A DNA stretch of 63,552 nt, taken from positions 1 to 63,552 of IMG/VR virus record IMGVR_UViG_3300050343_000084. One strand, 5' to 3'. Numbering within the stretch: position 1 is the stretch's first letter; the number at the start of each line of letters is the position of its first letter. Shown in pieces: positions 17,475-26,738 of the stretch. The notes under the pieces are model-generated. The model searched no databases and had not been told where the DNA came from. It saw only the letters and a list, made by a program, of their open reading frames with translations. Both the position numbers and the translations under genes were made by a program. This DNA comes from a virus.

Positions 17475-19024
17475 GCTAATCGTTTATTACTGATTACACA
17501 ATCTGCAGATATAATAGTTGTAACAACACTTACCGCATTCTTTAAAGCTGTTTTGGTAACTAACACCGGATCTATAATGCCGGCTTTAACCATATTAACA
17601 TCTTTACCTGTTTTAACGTCTATACCTCTGTTTTTGATTTGAGGATAAACTACTTGCATATTAGCGTTTTCTAATATAGTCTCATATGGTGATCTTATTG
17701 CAGCAAGCAATATCTCCTCACCTTTATTTTTCGGCTTAATCAGTGTAGAAGCATTCAGCAAAGCTACACCTCCGCCTGGAACTATACCTTCTTTATAAGC
17801 GGCTTTTGTCGCATATATCGCATCTTCAATACGATCTTTCTTTTCTTTAAGCTCAACCTTAGAGTCAGCCCCGACATAAATTATACCGACTTGACCAGTT
17901 AGCATTGATAATCGTTGCTCTAATTTTTTCTTAAAGAACGGATTGGTTTCTTCAGCTATTTGCTTTTCAACATCCATTATTCGTAGAGCTACTTCTTCAT
18001 TTGCTTCAGCTACTTGCAGAACAGTGTTTTTATCGTCCGTAACAGCTTTAAAAGCTTTTCCTAATACATTAGGCTCTATGAAGTCTAAATCGTCTCCTAA
18101 CTCTTCGTTTATGATTTGAGCGCCAGTGAGTATTGCTAAGTCTTCAAGCGTTTGCTGCTTAGTTGGACCAAAGCCAGGTAAATCAACTATATTTACTTTT
18201 ATATTACCTTTTACTTTATTAGCTAATAATGTTTGATACGGCTGTTGATCCATATCCGCTACTATTAGCAGGCTCTTTTTATTTTTAATTACAAACTCTA
18301 ATACGTTTTGTATTCTTCTTATATTAGGTATCGGCGAAGATACTATAAGAACATATGGGTCTTCTAATGTAGCTGTACCTTTATTTTTATCCGTAGATAA
18401 ATGCGAGGATTTTAAACCGCTGTCAAATTGCACGCCGTCAACAAACTCAACATAAGTTTCGTTTGTATCAGACTCTTCCATTAGAACGACTCCATTTTTT
18501 CCAACTTTTTCATAAGCTTGTCCAATTTTATTTCCAAGCTCTGTGTCGTTGTTGCATGAAATACCAGCAACTTGGTTAAGCATTTCACCTTTAACTTCAG
18601 TACTGGCTTTGTCAAGATAAACCATAACTTTTTCAGCACCACTAATAATGCCGCTTTTAAGCTCTCTAACTTCTTCCTCATTTAAATGCTTGTTAACTGT
18701 TTTTAATAAAGAATGCGCAAGGACGGTTGATGTTGTTGTGCCGTCCCCGGCTTCTTTTACTGTATTGCTTGCCGCTTCCTTTATAAGTGTAGCGCCAATA
18801 TTCTCAACCGGATGTAATAAGACTACGCTTTCCGCAACGGTTACACCATCTTTTGTAATCACCGGTTTTCCAAGGGCGTCTTCATATATAACGCATTTTC
18901 CAGACGCACCTAATGTGCTCTTTACTGCGTTTGACAATTTTTCAACGCCTTGCATAATTTGTTGTTTGGCATCATTGCCAAATGTGAGAGTTTTAACTAT
19001 CTCACTAGGGTTATTAAATTCCAT
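17471..19024 (-). CDS. groEL: GroEL chaperonin
   Basis: A 517-residue group I chaperonin. ATP-binding residues are present: ITKDG (56-60), the GDGTTT signature (93-98) and RIEDA with Asp401 corresponding to the catalytic Asp398 of E. coli. The GIVPGGGVAL block is at 413-422. It lacks the C-terminal GGM-repeat tail of bacterial GroEL and ends in ISNKRLA, accounting for most of the ~30 residue shortfall. With groES directly downstream it should give a complete folding machine, probably for capsid or fibre proteins, which flank it in the late block. The start is preceded by an A/T-only stretch with no Shine-Dalgarno sequence. Confidence 0.93.
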   Translation of the reverse strand: MEFNNPSEIVKTLTFGNDAKQQIMQGVEKLSNAVKSTLGASGKCVIYEDALGKPVITKDGVTVAESVVLLHPVENIGATLIKEAASNTVKEAGDGTTTSTVLAHSLLKTVNKHLNEEEVRELKSGIISGAEKVMVYLDKASTEVKGEMLNQVAGISCNNDTELGNKIGQAYEKVGKNGVVLMEESDTNETYVEFVDGVQFDSGLKSSHLSTDKNKGTATLEDPYVLIVSSPIPNIRRIQNVLEFVIKNKKSLLIVADMDQQPYQTLLANKVKGNIKVNIVDLPGFGPTKQQTLEDLAILTGAQIINEELGDDLDFIEPNVLGKAFKAVTDDKNTVLQVAEANEEVALRIMDVEKQIAEETNPFFKKKLEQRLSMLTGQVGIIYVGADSKVELKEKKDRIEDAIYATKAAYKEGIVPGGGVALLNASTLIKPKNKGEEILLAAIRSPYETILENANMQVVYPQIKNRGIDVKTGKDVNMVKAGIIDPVLVTKTALKNAVSVVTTIISADCVISNKRLA

Positions 19025-19044
19025 TAAATTAAATTTTAAATTAT

Positions 19045-19338
19045 TTACTCTTTTTCAAAAGTCTTTACAACTTTAGGTCCTTTCATAAAATCTAGCTTTT
19101 TCTGATAATATTGAATTGATCCGTCAATTGCTGCTTCTGCACCCTCGATAGTTTCTCTCCTTGTAATATCTTTCCAGGAGTCTTCGTCTGGTACTTTGAT
19201 TTCTGTTTGGTAGAATCCATTTGGTAGTTGCACAATTCGCCAGTTGCTTTTGTCGGATGCATGCTTCCAGGTTTCTACGGTTTTTTCATTTACTTGTGGC
19301 TGACTACTCCACGAACTAGTCTGATAAAATAGTGTCAT
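19045..19338 (-). CDS. Conserved small hypothetical protein
   Basis: A 97-residue soluble protein with SNWRIVQLPNGFYQTEIKVP and a WKDITRRETIEGAEAAIDGS segment, resembling small proteins found beside fibre genes in marine phages. It lies 20 bases upstream of groEL. No catalytic or membrane feature; function unknown. Confidence 0.55.
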   Translation of the reverse strand: MTLFYQTSSWSSQPQVNEKTVETWKHASDKSNWRIVQLPNGFYQTEIKVPDEDSWKDITRRETIEGAEAAIDGSIQYYQKKLDFMKGPKVVKTFEKE

Positions 19339-19369
19339 TGGTTTTGGTTTTAATTATTACTATTTGGTT

Positions 19370-19385
19370 TGCTCTATCCCGAGCA
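19370..19385. other. Short hairpin in a 72-base late intergenic gap
   Basis: TGCTC (19370-19374) pairs with GAGCA (19381-19385) across a 6-base loop. The minus-strand reading upstream contains an A/T-rich stretch (ATATATAAAATATA type) that could be a late promoter for the small gene and groEL. No T-tract follows the hairpin, so termination is doubtful. Confidence 0.25.
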
Positions 19386-19410
19386 GGGTATATTTTATAT
19401 ATTACGTGGT

Positions 19411-19770
19411 TTATGACGGCGTTAACCCGCCTTGATTTTTAGTAGGATCAAACTCGTCCTTATCCCAAGGTTTACCACCCTCTACAACTGGTGTTTCTAA
19501 TTCTTGTTTTTTAGCTAATGCTTCCGCCGCAATAGTAGATTCTGTTTCATTTACCGCATCTGGGCCTAATTTATCTTTAACCCACCCTATAACAGTTTCT
19601 TCTGTTAAATTTTCGTAAGGTATAAATCCAGGACCCGCTGTTTCTTCAAACTCTTGCATAAACACTTTTCTAGCATAGCCCAGTCCATCTTGTACTTCGT
19701 AGCATGACGAAACCTCTATAACAAAACCATCTGAGGTTTTATGTTGCATATCTAATATTTTCCAACTCAT
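19411..19770 (-). CDS. Conserved small hypothetical protein downstream of the fibre genes
   Basis: A 119-residue acidic protein: MSWKILDMQHKTSDGFVIEV, a middle helix with GLGYARKVFMQEFEE, and a low-complexity C-terminus with PWDKDEFDPTKNQGG. It follows the fibre gene by 10 bases. Such small proteins accompany fibre genes and might be fibre assembly or host-range accessories; this is positional inference only. Confidence 0.5.
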   Translation of the reverse strand: MSWKILDMQHKTSDGFVIEVSSCYEVQDGLGYARKVFMQEFEETAGPGFIPYENLTEETVIGWVKDKLGPDAVNETESTIAAEALAKKQELETPVVEGGKPWDKDEFDPTKNQGGLTPS

Positions 19771-19780
19771 AATTTATTTT

Positions 19781-22588
19781 TTAATGTGCTTTTGCTTGAA
19801 TTATATACCATTCAGATCCGTCTGACCATACCGCAACACCTTCATAAGCTTTTGATATTTCAAAGTTTGCTGCGCCATCAATTGTATCACCGCTTCTTGC
19901 GGTTAATAAAACTTTATCGCCCGCGCCCGTACCAAACGTACCATCTGTAATAAATCTAATCATTCTATTTGTTGTTCCGCTTGCAGGTGGTAGCCTTAAT
20001 GTAAAATTACCATTTCCACCACTCCAAGATATTTTTCCCAGATCGCCAATATTAGATGCTGTTAACCAAAAGCTCTGCCCAGATACAGCGGTTATATTTG
20101 TTGGCGTTAATGTCGCGAGTGGAGCAGGTGGCAATCCTCCTGAACCCATTCTTATTCTTAAATCACTACCAGTGCGGTAAACTCCTCTTATTGGCACACC
20201 AGCACTAGCGGCGGCTGCATCATCTGCTAAATTCTTAATACCATCACCTATTATTATATAACTTGGAGTACTTGTGGAGGTAATTTTTTCGGTAATTTCA
20301 ATAGCATTGTATTCCTGCCCCAGCCCATCACCTGCTTGCCCTGCGGCAATTACAACAGAGGTTGGATAAGTTGTTTGACTTGGGAACGTATTATTAGTAC
20401 CTATAACAACACAAGCATCACCTGCTCCAACAAGGTTAGATTTTCTAGCATTGTCGGCGGCATTAAATCCTGATAAATGTCTACCGATTAATATATTGTG
20501 CTCCATGTCCCCATAGTTCGTACTATTAACCTGGTTATCCCTACCTACTAAAACGTTTCCTTCAGAACCAGTAAATACCACCTCGTTCCCTTGTCCAAAC
20601 ATAAAGTTAGGATCGTTACCGTTTGTATTATCAATATTAGTAAGACCTATTGCAATACCATTTGTAGTGCTTACATTGTTATTATAGCCAATTGCAACAG
20701 AGTTGTTCCCGCTCGCTATACTATCATAACCTAACGCAACCGATCTAAGCCCTGATGCGGTATTTGCTTGTCCAGCCGAAAAACTGTTATTACCTGTTAC
20801 TGTATTATTATTACCCAATGCTTGCGCTGCTGTTCCACTAACAGTATTATTTAATCCAACTGCAAAAGAATTTACAGCACCCGCTGTGGTTCCATTACCT
20901 AAAGCCACTGCTTGACTAGCACTTGCCGTTGTATTTAATCCTGAGGCTATAGAGTTTGCGCCGCTTGCAGTGGTTCCATTACCTATAGCAAAAGATTGAT
21001 TACCACTTGCTGTTACGCTACTACCCATCGCAACAGAGTTAATAGCCGTAGAAGACGCGCCTTTACCAAATATAAGAGCCGCACCGGGGTTTGAAGATCC
21101 GCCTGCGTTTTGTTTTATTTCAAACTTTCTTTCGCCATAGCCTGATTTTAGCAAAAACAGACTAGTTCCCCCAATAGCGGTATAATTGTTGTTGTCATAT
21201 CGCGCGTCAAAAGTAAATATACCTTGACTACCTGGAGTTGATTGCGGTCCGTTTTGGTAATCATAATTTTGGCTTGATGTTCTATATTCAACCACACCAG
21301 CGCTACAGTTTGCTTGAGATTCAGTCCCAAATACATCGCCTAGCCCAGTTCCGCCGCTGGGCGATCCAAATTGAGGATCAAACGCCATTTGAAATCTAGC
21401 GCCGTCAGCGTGCGTATCAGTAAACCCGCTAAGTCCCACATTTATACTCGATACGTAAAGGAATCTATTAGCGTACAGAGTGCTGCCTTGAGAAATTGTT
21501 GGAAAAAAGCCTTGTATACCTGGGTAATTTACAAAAGCATTAGAGCGAACCCATTCTGGATCACCCATATGTATTGTAGGTATTGTATTAAAAATACTAT
21601 TATCTGTTACTTGTGCAGATCCCATTTTTAATACTCTATCCAACATTACCGTGTTTTCTTGGTAATATTTTCTTCCTTGTACACCGCCATATGAGCCTTC
21701 ACCTAAAACTACATTAGTTGCGTTCGTTATTAATGATTCATTTAAAGCGTCAATACCTTCACCTATAAGTTTCTGGTTATATGGCGTTGCGTTGTTAGTA
21801 CCTATAACAACCTGTGGTGAATTAATTTCTACTAAAGAGCCAGCTGATGGGGATCCTTGTGATATTAAAGAATCTGTTAAGTTTTCTGTTTGGTCCCAAA
21901 GCGCTAACTTATAAGGAGTGCCGCTACCAGTTATAAAACCAGCCGCACTGATTGTTAGCGTTTGGTCTAGCATAGTTGTTGACACGTTAGCTCCACCAAT
22001 TATGTTTAGCGATTGCGTATCTAAATCTATTGTGCCTGTGCCTAAATCACCGGTAACAGTTAGATCGTCGTCTTCAGGATCAGCCCAGTATACTTTTCCA
22101 ATTCCATCTGTCGTAAGCTGTGAGCCAGCCGCCCCAATGTCATTGGGCAACTCCATAATATACGAAGCTGGCAGATCAGCATGCGCTGGAGCTTTGATTG
22201 TAATGCCTGTAGCGTTTAAGCTTGAGTTTAAAATAAGTTGTCCAGATTCTGCAACACCCTCTGTTAGTTTACCTTTTATTTTGGCTTCTTTATCAACTTG
22301 CAATTTTCCTGCAATTGTAATTAATGTGCCGTCAGGGTTTATATCTTGCGACATAATAGAACCTGTTATGCGTGTTGCATTCGAACCTAATGTATCTTGA
22401 GTATCTCTCAGTACTGGTATCGTAAAACTAACTGCATCCGGATCTATAAACTTATCAATGACATATTCTGCAATATCCCCTAGGAAAAAGTTTTTTGTTA
22501 CTAGCTCATTAGTATCTCCATCTGTGCCGATTATACGGTCAAGATCGGATATGTATATATCTTTTTGATAAGTAGGTATTCTAGCCAT
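19781..22588 (-). CDS. Tail fibre or spike with YadA-like beta-roll repeats
   Basis: A 935-residue adhesin. The N-terminal ~50 residues (MARIPTYQKDIYISDLDRII...) align with the start of the neighbouring 1187-residue fibre and look like a shared virion-anchoring domain. The middle (about residues 515-650) carries a run of ~14-residue units of the form A-x-A-x-G-x-x-x-x-A-x-G-x-x-S, the left-handed beta-roll repeat of YadA-type trimeric adhesins. The C-terminal ~70 residues (IDGAANFEISKAYEGVAVWS and following) resemble a phage spike tip. It overlaps the upstream fibre gene by 8 bases. Likely receptor-binding. Confidence 0.8.
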   Translation of the reverse strand: MARIPTYQKDIYISDLDRIIGTDGDTNELVTKNFFLGDIAEYVIDKFIDPDAVSFTIPVLRDTQDTLGSNATRITGSIMSQDINPDGTLITIAGKLQVDKEAKIKGKLTEGVAESGQLILNSSLNATGITIKAPAHADLPASYIMELPNDIGAAGSQLTTDGIGKVYWADPEDDDLTVTGDLGTGTIDLDTQSLNIIGGANVSTTMLDQTLTISAAGFITGSGTPYKLALWDQTENLTDSLISQGSPSAGSLVEINSPQVVIGTNNATPYNQKLIGEGIDALNESLITNATNVVLGEGSYGGVQGRKYYQENTVMLDRVLKMGSAQVTDNSIFNTIPTIHMGDPEWVRSNAFVNYPGIQGFFPTISQGSTLYANRFLYVSSINVGLSGFTDTHADGARFQMAFDPQFGSPSGGTGLGDVFGTESQANCSAGVVEYRTSSQNYDYQNGPQSTPGSQGIFTFDARYDNNNYTAIGGTSLFLLKSGYGERKFEIKQNAGGSSNPGAALIFGKGASSTAINSVAMGSSVTASGNQSFAIGNGTTASGANSIASGLNTTASASQAVALGNGTTAGAVNSFAVGLNNTVSGTAAQALGNNNTVTGNNSFSAGQANTASGLRSVALGYDSIASGNNSVAIGYNNNVSTTNGIAIGLTNIDNTNGNDPNFMFGQGNEVVFTGSEGNVLVGRDNQVNSTNYGDMEHNILIGRHLSGFNAADNARKSNLVGAGDACVVIGTNNTFPSQTTYPTSVVIAAGQAGDGLGQEYNAIEITEKITSTSTPSYIIIGDGIKNLADDAAAASAGVPIRGVYRTGSDLRIRMGSGGLPPAPLATLTPTNITAVSGQSFWLTASNIGDLGKISWSGGNGNFTLRLPPASGTTNRMIRFITDGTFGTGAGDKVLLTARSGDTIDGAANFEISKAYEGVAVWSDGSEWYIIQAKAH

Positions 22589-25500
22589 TGTTTTGTTTTA
22601 ATGTTTTTATCTCTTCTTTGAGTTCATTTATTTCGCTCACTAGCTCTTTAATAGCCGCAGTGTTTATCGATATAATATTATTATGCTCTAATGTTAAGTG
22701 CTCCCCTTCTTTTACAATAGTGGGTAGGACTTCCTGCATGTCTTGCGCTATAAACCCATATCTTGTTTCTAAGTCAATCCCGCGCATATCTGGTTTCCAA
22801 TTAAAAGAAACGGGCTCCAATTTCGAAACCGTGTCTAGTGCATTAGAAATTGGTGTAATGTTATCTTTTAAATTTTTATCTGAAAATGTTCGAGTAACAT
22901 TACTTGTTAATGTACCAAACACTTGCGCATTACCCCATACCTGAGCAACCGCATTTGCAGACCCGGGAACAACATCACCAAGAGCAACAAATCCTTTATT
23001 ACCTCTAACTTGTATACCATTTAAACCAATATTTGTTTTTCCGGATGCCCCTGTAAATAATACGTTACTAAAGGAATTAGTTAGGTCTTCGCCAGAGGAT
23101 AAGTAATTTTTGCCAGTAACATCTAGATAAGCCCAAGGGTATTGGTCCTCATTTAATCGGTAGCCAGTAGTTGTAGAATTAGCCGACCATACATATATAT
23201 CGGTAATTTCATAAAAATATTGGGCCGTTACCTTTATTTCACCGGGATCGGAAGCCGTACCCATATTAGGTCTACTAGAAGGCGGGCTGAAGGATCCGTC
23301 TATTTGCCCCGCTGACCAAGTGCCTGGCACGTCGCAAAACCAACCAAAAAATTGCTTAGTATTAGGGTCATTAGCACCAGGGGCTGGAGCTAAAATAGCG
23401 CCTGTTGCTTCATTTAAATTTTTTGTAATAGTACCCGTAGCTAATACTTTTTCTTCTGTTGCAACAATTGACGTTTGCTGGAACCCCCCTCCTGAGTCAG
23501 GGATAAACGTAAAAGTAAATTTAACTTTCAGCTCATAGTCAAAGCCGGCGACATCTGCTATGTTTGGTATCGAGCTAAAGTCTAAAGAGCCGCTTCCATC
23601 GTTAGTTTCGAAGTTTTCTTCACCACCGCCTAAGTCTCCATCTCCCCGGTTTGGCCCCGAGTTGCTATCTGCGCTTAGTGATCCCCAGCCGTAATCTTTA
23701 CCAAATTCTTCTTGCATTCCTATCACTATCCTAAAAGAATCGCCCTGTTGATTACTATTGCCAGGCCCCTCGCTGTAAGGTATAGAATAAGTGGCCGTGC
23801 CTCCAGTGTAAGCATCGTAAGCTATATTGTTTTGGACGTTAGTCCCTACTAAATTCCCTGTTATATCTGGAAAATAATACTTAACGTTTTTAACCCCGGA
23901 TTGAGCGGTTACCCCGCCTGATCTTGAAGTTAATCTAAAATTATTACTAGCGCTAGTTGTCCCAAAAGGACTCGCGAAGGTATTCGGTGAAAAAGAAAAG
24001 TTAGCACTAACAGCTGCACTAGGCGAAATTGCCGGCAGGTTTTCCGAAGACAACACGAGCTTTTCAGTTCCTACCTCTGTGTAGTTGCCGCTTGGATCCA
24101 AAACAATTTCTGATGATCCGTCTTTTAATGCACCGCTGCTGTCTACTGTCCAGCTACCAATTGATCCAGCTGAATGAGTACCTCCAAAGTTTGCGGATCC
24201 GTCTGCGTTAATGTAGAATTGTTCAGCATGTATAGAACTGTTATCTAGGTTTATACCCATGCCAGCCGTTGAGAATCCTGACAACGCAGAGTTAATCGGC
24301 ATTGCGAAATCCTCGCTAGCTATGATGCCTGTTGTTATGTTGCTACCATTTATAACAGTGTTAGCTGTTGTATTTTGGCCGCTTAATATATTAAGGAGTT
24401 GCACCTCTGTAATACCAGCTGTATTCCCAGTTACATAACCATTGTTTTGTAAATAAGAAGCAAGAGCTGCCTGGTCCAAAAACGCAGATGTATCTGGCAG
24501 ATCACTAGTTTGGGTGTAGTTGTTTTGGCTTAGGTATGTAGAAAGATCGTCAAAGTCAATACCCTGTCCTGTCGATGCGTTTGAGAATGTTACTTGCCCG
24601 TTTAATGATATAGTTCCGTCGGAGTTAACAACAAATGGAGATACCGTTCCGCCTGGAGTATCAATCTTAAATACATTAGCTAAGAAAGAAATTTCAGAAA
24701 GATTAGTAGTACCATCAGCCAAGAAGGTCATACCTGCAATTGCATTGCCGGCTGTTACATTTAAACCATAAGAAGCTGCTAGTTGCCCATCAACTTCAGC
24801 AATAGCCGATTGATTAGTGGAAACGCCAGCAGATAGTGTGGTATTGTTTTGTGTTACTGTAGCTGTAAGATCTGTAACGCTTTGAGCGCTCGCCAAGTTT
24901 TCAGTGGCAATAATATCTGTTAATTCAGTTGAAAACGCGGTCGATAAACCTGTTAGGTTTCCGTTTGCGTCGAAAGTGCCAATCTCAGCCTTTAGTTCAT
25001 TTAAATCTGTTACTTGCGCAAATGTGTCTGTTGCAATCGCTGAAGTAACTTGAGTAGCGAAAGCTGTCGACAACCCGGTTATATTCCCGTTGGCGTCGAA
25101 CGTTCCTATCGATGCTTGCAATTCTGTTAAATCCGTGGCCTCTGCATAGTCCGCTAAAACAGTTGTTAAATAGCTGGCGGTAATACCAGCGTTCGATGCT
25201 CCCGTTATTGCACCATCTACATATGACTCTAATGTAGCTTGTAAATTTGTTAAATCCTGCGCGGTAGCGCTATTTTGCGTAGCGGTTGTAATTAATTGGT
25301 TAGTTGCCGTAGTATCTGAGTAGCTTGTTAACTGACCGTCGGTGTAATTTTCTAATGTAGACTGTAAAGTCGTTAAATCTGACGCTGTAGCTAATGTATC
25401 GTCAGTGTATGCTGTTAAAACATTATTTGCAAAAGAACTTGAAAGTGTTAATAGGTTGCCGTCCGCATCAAATGTACCAAAATTAGCTTTAAGGTTACTA

Positions 25501-26144
25501 TATTCAGTTGAAGAAGCAAAAGTATCTGTTGCCGTTACTTCTACGCCTCGTACAGCTGCTGCAAAAGAGTCTGTTGTGAGTATGCCATCAGTGTAAGCTT
25601 GGTAACCCGCAGTTAAAGTGTCTTCTAATGTAGCAATTGAACCAGTTAAAGTAGAGGTTGTATTAGCTAATTGGTCAATTGTGGCGTATGTGTCTATTGT
25701 AAGGACACCATCTACTATTTGCTGGACTTGTGAAGATAAAGAATCAACCGTGGTGGCTGACGCAAAGCCCTCAGAGGCGATAGTTTCAGCAAAATTAGTG
25801 ATATTTGCTGTAGAAAGCGTCAATGTTCCATCAACATTTGTATTAAACACAGATTCTAGTGTTTCTGTACGTGTTACAACGGACTCAAATTCGGTCGTAA
25901 GGGTATTTACTATGTTTTGATAACTAGCTATGGCTGTAGTATTGCCATCTAAGCTCGTTGTGATGTCCAGAAGACTCTGATTTATGCCATCACCGTTACC
26001 ATTTACTGAAAAGTAATCAATAGCTAGGTCAACAATAGCTGCAATCGGTATATTTACCGTAGCTTTTTGATTTTCTACATCGGTCCCTACCAATGTATCT
26101 GATAATGTTACATTACCTTTTGTATATCTATGTATTCTAGCCAT
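22581..26144 (-). CDS. Long tail fibre with C-terminal S74 intramolecular chaperone
   Basis: A 1187-residue fibre. The N-terminal anchor (MARIHRYTKGNVTLSDTLVG) resembles that of the next fibre. Residues ~60-420 are Ala/Thr/Ser-rich with repeated units built around IGTFDANGN-x-TGLSTAF, consistent with a trimeric coiled coil. The C-terminus is a peptidase S74 chaperone: FSDKNLKDNITPISNALDTV with the SDxxLK catalytic Ser and Lys, then PVSFNWKP, RYGFIAQDMQEVLP and a final coiled coil ending in LKQNNG. In this family the domain folds the trimer and then cleaves itself off before the Ser. It is second in the late block, 2 bases after the first gene. Confidence 0.88.
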   Translation of the reverse strand: MARIHRYTKGNVTLSDTLVGTDVENQKATVNIPIAAIVDLAIDYFSVNGNGDGINQSLLDITTSLDGNTTAIASYQNIVNTLTTEFESVVTRTETLESVFNTNVDGTLTLSTANITNFAETIASEGFASATTVDSLSSQVQQIVDGVLTIDTYATIDQLANTTSTLTGSIATLEDTLTAGYQAYTDGILTTDSFAAAVRGVEVTATDTFASSTEYSNLKANFGTFDADGNLLTLSSSFANNVLTAYTDDTLATASDLTTLQSTLENYTDGQLTSYSDTTATNQLITTATQNSATAQDLTNLQATLESYVDGAITGASNAGITASYLTTVLADYAEATDLTELQASIGTFDANGNITGLSTAFATQVTSAIATDTFAQVTDLNELKAEIGTFDANGNLTGLSTAFSTELTDIIATENLASAQSVTDLTATVTQNNTTLSAGVSTNQSAIAEVDGQLAASYGLNVTAGNAIAGMTFLADGTTNLSEISFLANVFKIDTPGGTVSPFVVNSDGTISLNGQVTFSNASTGQGIDFDDLSTYLSQNNYTQTSDLPDTSAFLDQAALASYLQNNGYVTGNTAGITEVQLLNILSGQNTTANTVINGSNITTGIIASEDFAMPINSALSGFSTAGMGINLDNSSIHAEQFYINADGSANFGGTHSAGSIGSWTVDSSGALKDGSSEIVLDPSGNYTEVGTEKLVLSSENLPAISPSAAVSANFSFSPNTFASPFGTTSASNNFRLTSRSGGVTAQSGVKNVKYYFPDITGNLVGTNVQNNIAYDAYTGGTATYSIPYSEGPGNSNQQGDSFRIVIGMQEEFGKDYGWGSLSADSNSGPNRGDGDLGGGEENFETNDGSGSLDFSSIPNIADVAGFDYELKVKFTFTFIPDSGGGFQQTSIVATEEKVLATGTITKNLNEATGAILAPAPGANDPNTKQFFGWFCDVPGTWSAGQIDGSFSPPSSRPNMGTASDPGEIKVTAQYFYEITDIYVWSANSTTTGYRLNEDQYPWAYLDVTGKNYLSSGEDLTNSFSNVLFTGASGKTNIGLNGIQVRGNKGFVALGDVVPGSANAVAQVWGNAQVFGTLTSNVTRTFSDKNLKDNITPISNALDTVSKLEPVSFNWKPDMRGIDLETRYGFIAQDMQEVLPTIVKEGEHLTLEHNNIISINTAAIKELVSEINELKEEIKTLKQNNG

Positions 26145-26146
26145 GT

Positions 26147-26389
26147 TTAGTTTGTGTTGTAGTTGTTACCACTTTCTTTTTTAGTTCCCTCGCCCTCGTT
26201 TCCTCTATTGGAGGCTATTGGTACGCACTTTTGTCTCTTGTGATCGTAGTCATAACCGTCAGGGCAGGGCTTTTTCCTGCGCTCTCGCTGGGAATGTGCT
26301 TTTTTCCTTCTCCGATCAGGTGTCATAGCGTATGCTTTGTCCCGTGCACGCTTAGCTCTTCTTGCTGCCGGAGATAGTTTTTGTGTCAT
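26147..26389 (-). CDS. Small basic protein, first gene of the late block
   Basis: An 80-residue, extremely basic protein: SPAARRAKRARDKAYAMTPD and RRRKKAHSQRERRKKPCPDG, then YDYDHKRQKC. This SPAAR..YAMTP-type sequence recurs in small proteins of marine phages and large DNA viruses and probably binds nucleic acid. It is the most upstream minus-strand gene, next to the divergent control region, so it is likely read first from any late promoter there. Confidence 0.55.
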   Translation of the reverse strand: MTQKLSPAARRAKRARDKAYAMTPDRRRKKAHSQRERRKKPCPDGYDYDHKRQKCVPIASNRGNEGEGTKKESGNNYNTN

Positions 26390-26421
26390 ACTGTGTATGA
26401 TTACGCTGTTTTCGGAGTACT

Positions 26422-26480
26422 TAATGCGACAGTTGCCTGCTACTATTATATATAACTACCTAGTGTCACATTATATTTAA
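26422..26480. repeat. Imperfect dispersed repeat, copy 1
   Basis: Ordered blocks TAATGCGAC (26422-26430), TATTATATATA (26444-26454) and TGTCACA (26464-26470), followed by a T-rich end. The same blocks in the same order occur at 27752-27808. Spacing differs by a few bases, so it is a diverged repeat rather than a strict duplication. In the minus direction the blocks read TGTGACA then TATATATAATA, resembling promoter elements. Confidence 0.4.
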
Positions 26481-26588
26481 AAAATAGTTAGATATAGGGA
26501 AGTAATGGGTTGCTACTATATATACACTGTACACCCACATAAGTAAAACCCGTTTCTTTTTGCCAGCCCCCATATCGTTTCCAGGTTT

Positions 26589-26687
26589 CAGGATCACGTT
26601 CCCAGGATCAGCTGCCAGGTCCCAGCAGGCACAGCTCGCAGGATCTCGGCCAGGATTCAGGCTTTCCCAGGATCAGGATACAGGATC
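26589..26687. repeat. CAGGATC iteron-like cluster
   Basis: Exact CAGGATC heptamers start at 26589, 26603, 26639, 26668 and 26681, with near copies at 26615 (CAGGTCC), 26651 (CAGGATT) and 26674 (CAGGATA), all in one orientation within 99 bases. Two more exact copies lie downstream at 26803 and 26870. Base composition here is clearly richer in G and C than the surroundings. Short direct repeats next to AT-rich DNA in a divergent region are typical of replication-origin iterons or operator arrays. No binding protein can be named. Confidence 0.6.
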
Positions 26688-26698
26688 CATGTATAGCA

Positions 26699-26738
26699 TT
26701 TACATACCTAGTACGAATAGTATACGATAATATATATG
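26699..26738 (+). promoter_or_regulatory. Early promoter motif 1 (tripartite)
   Basis: TTTACATACC at 26699, TACGAA at 26712 and CGATAATATATATG at 26725: three elements whose starts are exactly 13 bp apart, the arrangement found at ten sites. It lies 17 bases upstream of the 44-residue gene at 26756. The CGATAA element resembles the -10 of FliA-type sigma factors, and a phage sigma factor is encoded at 35875. Confidence 0.7.

Noticed and set aside
26589-26687. CRISPR array
   Set aside because: Repeats are only 7 bases with irregular spacing and no spacer-length pattern.
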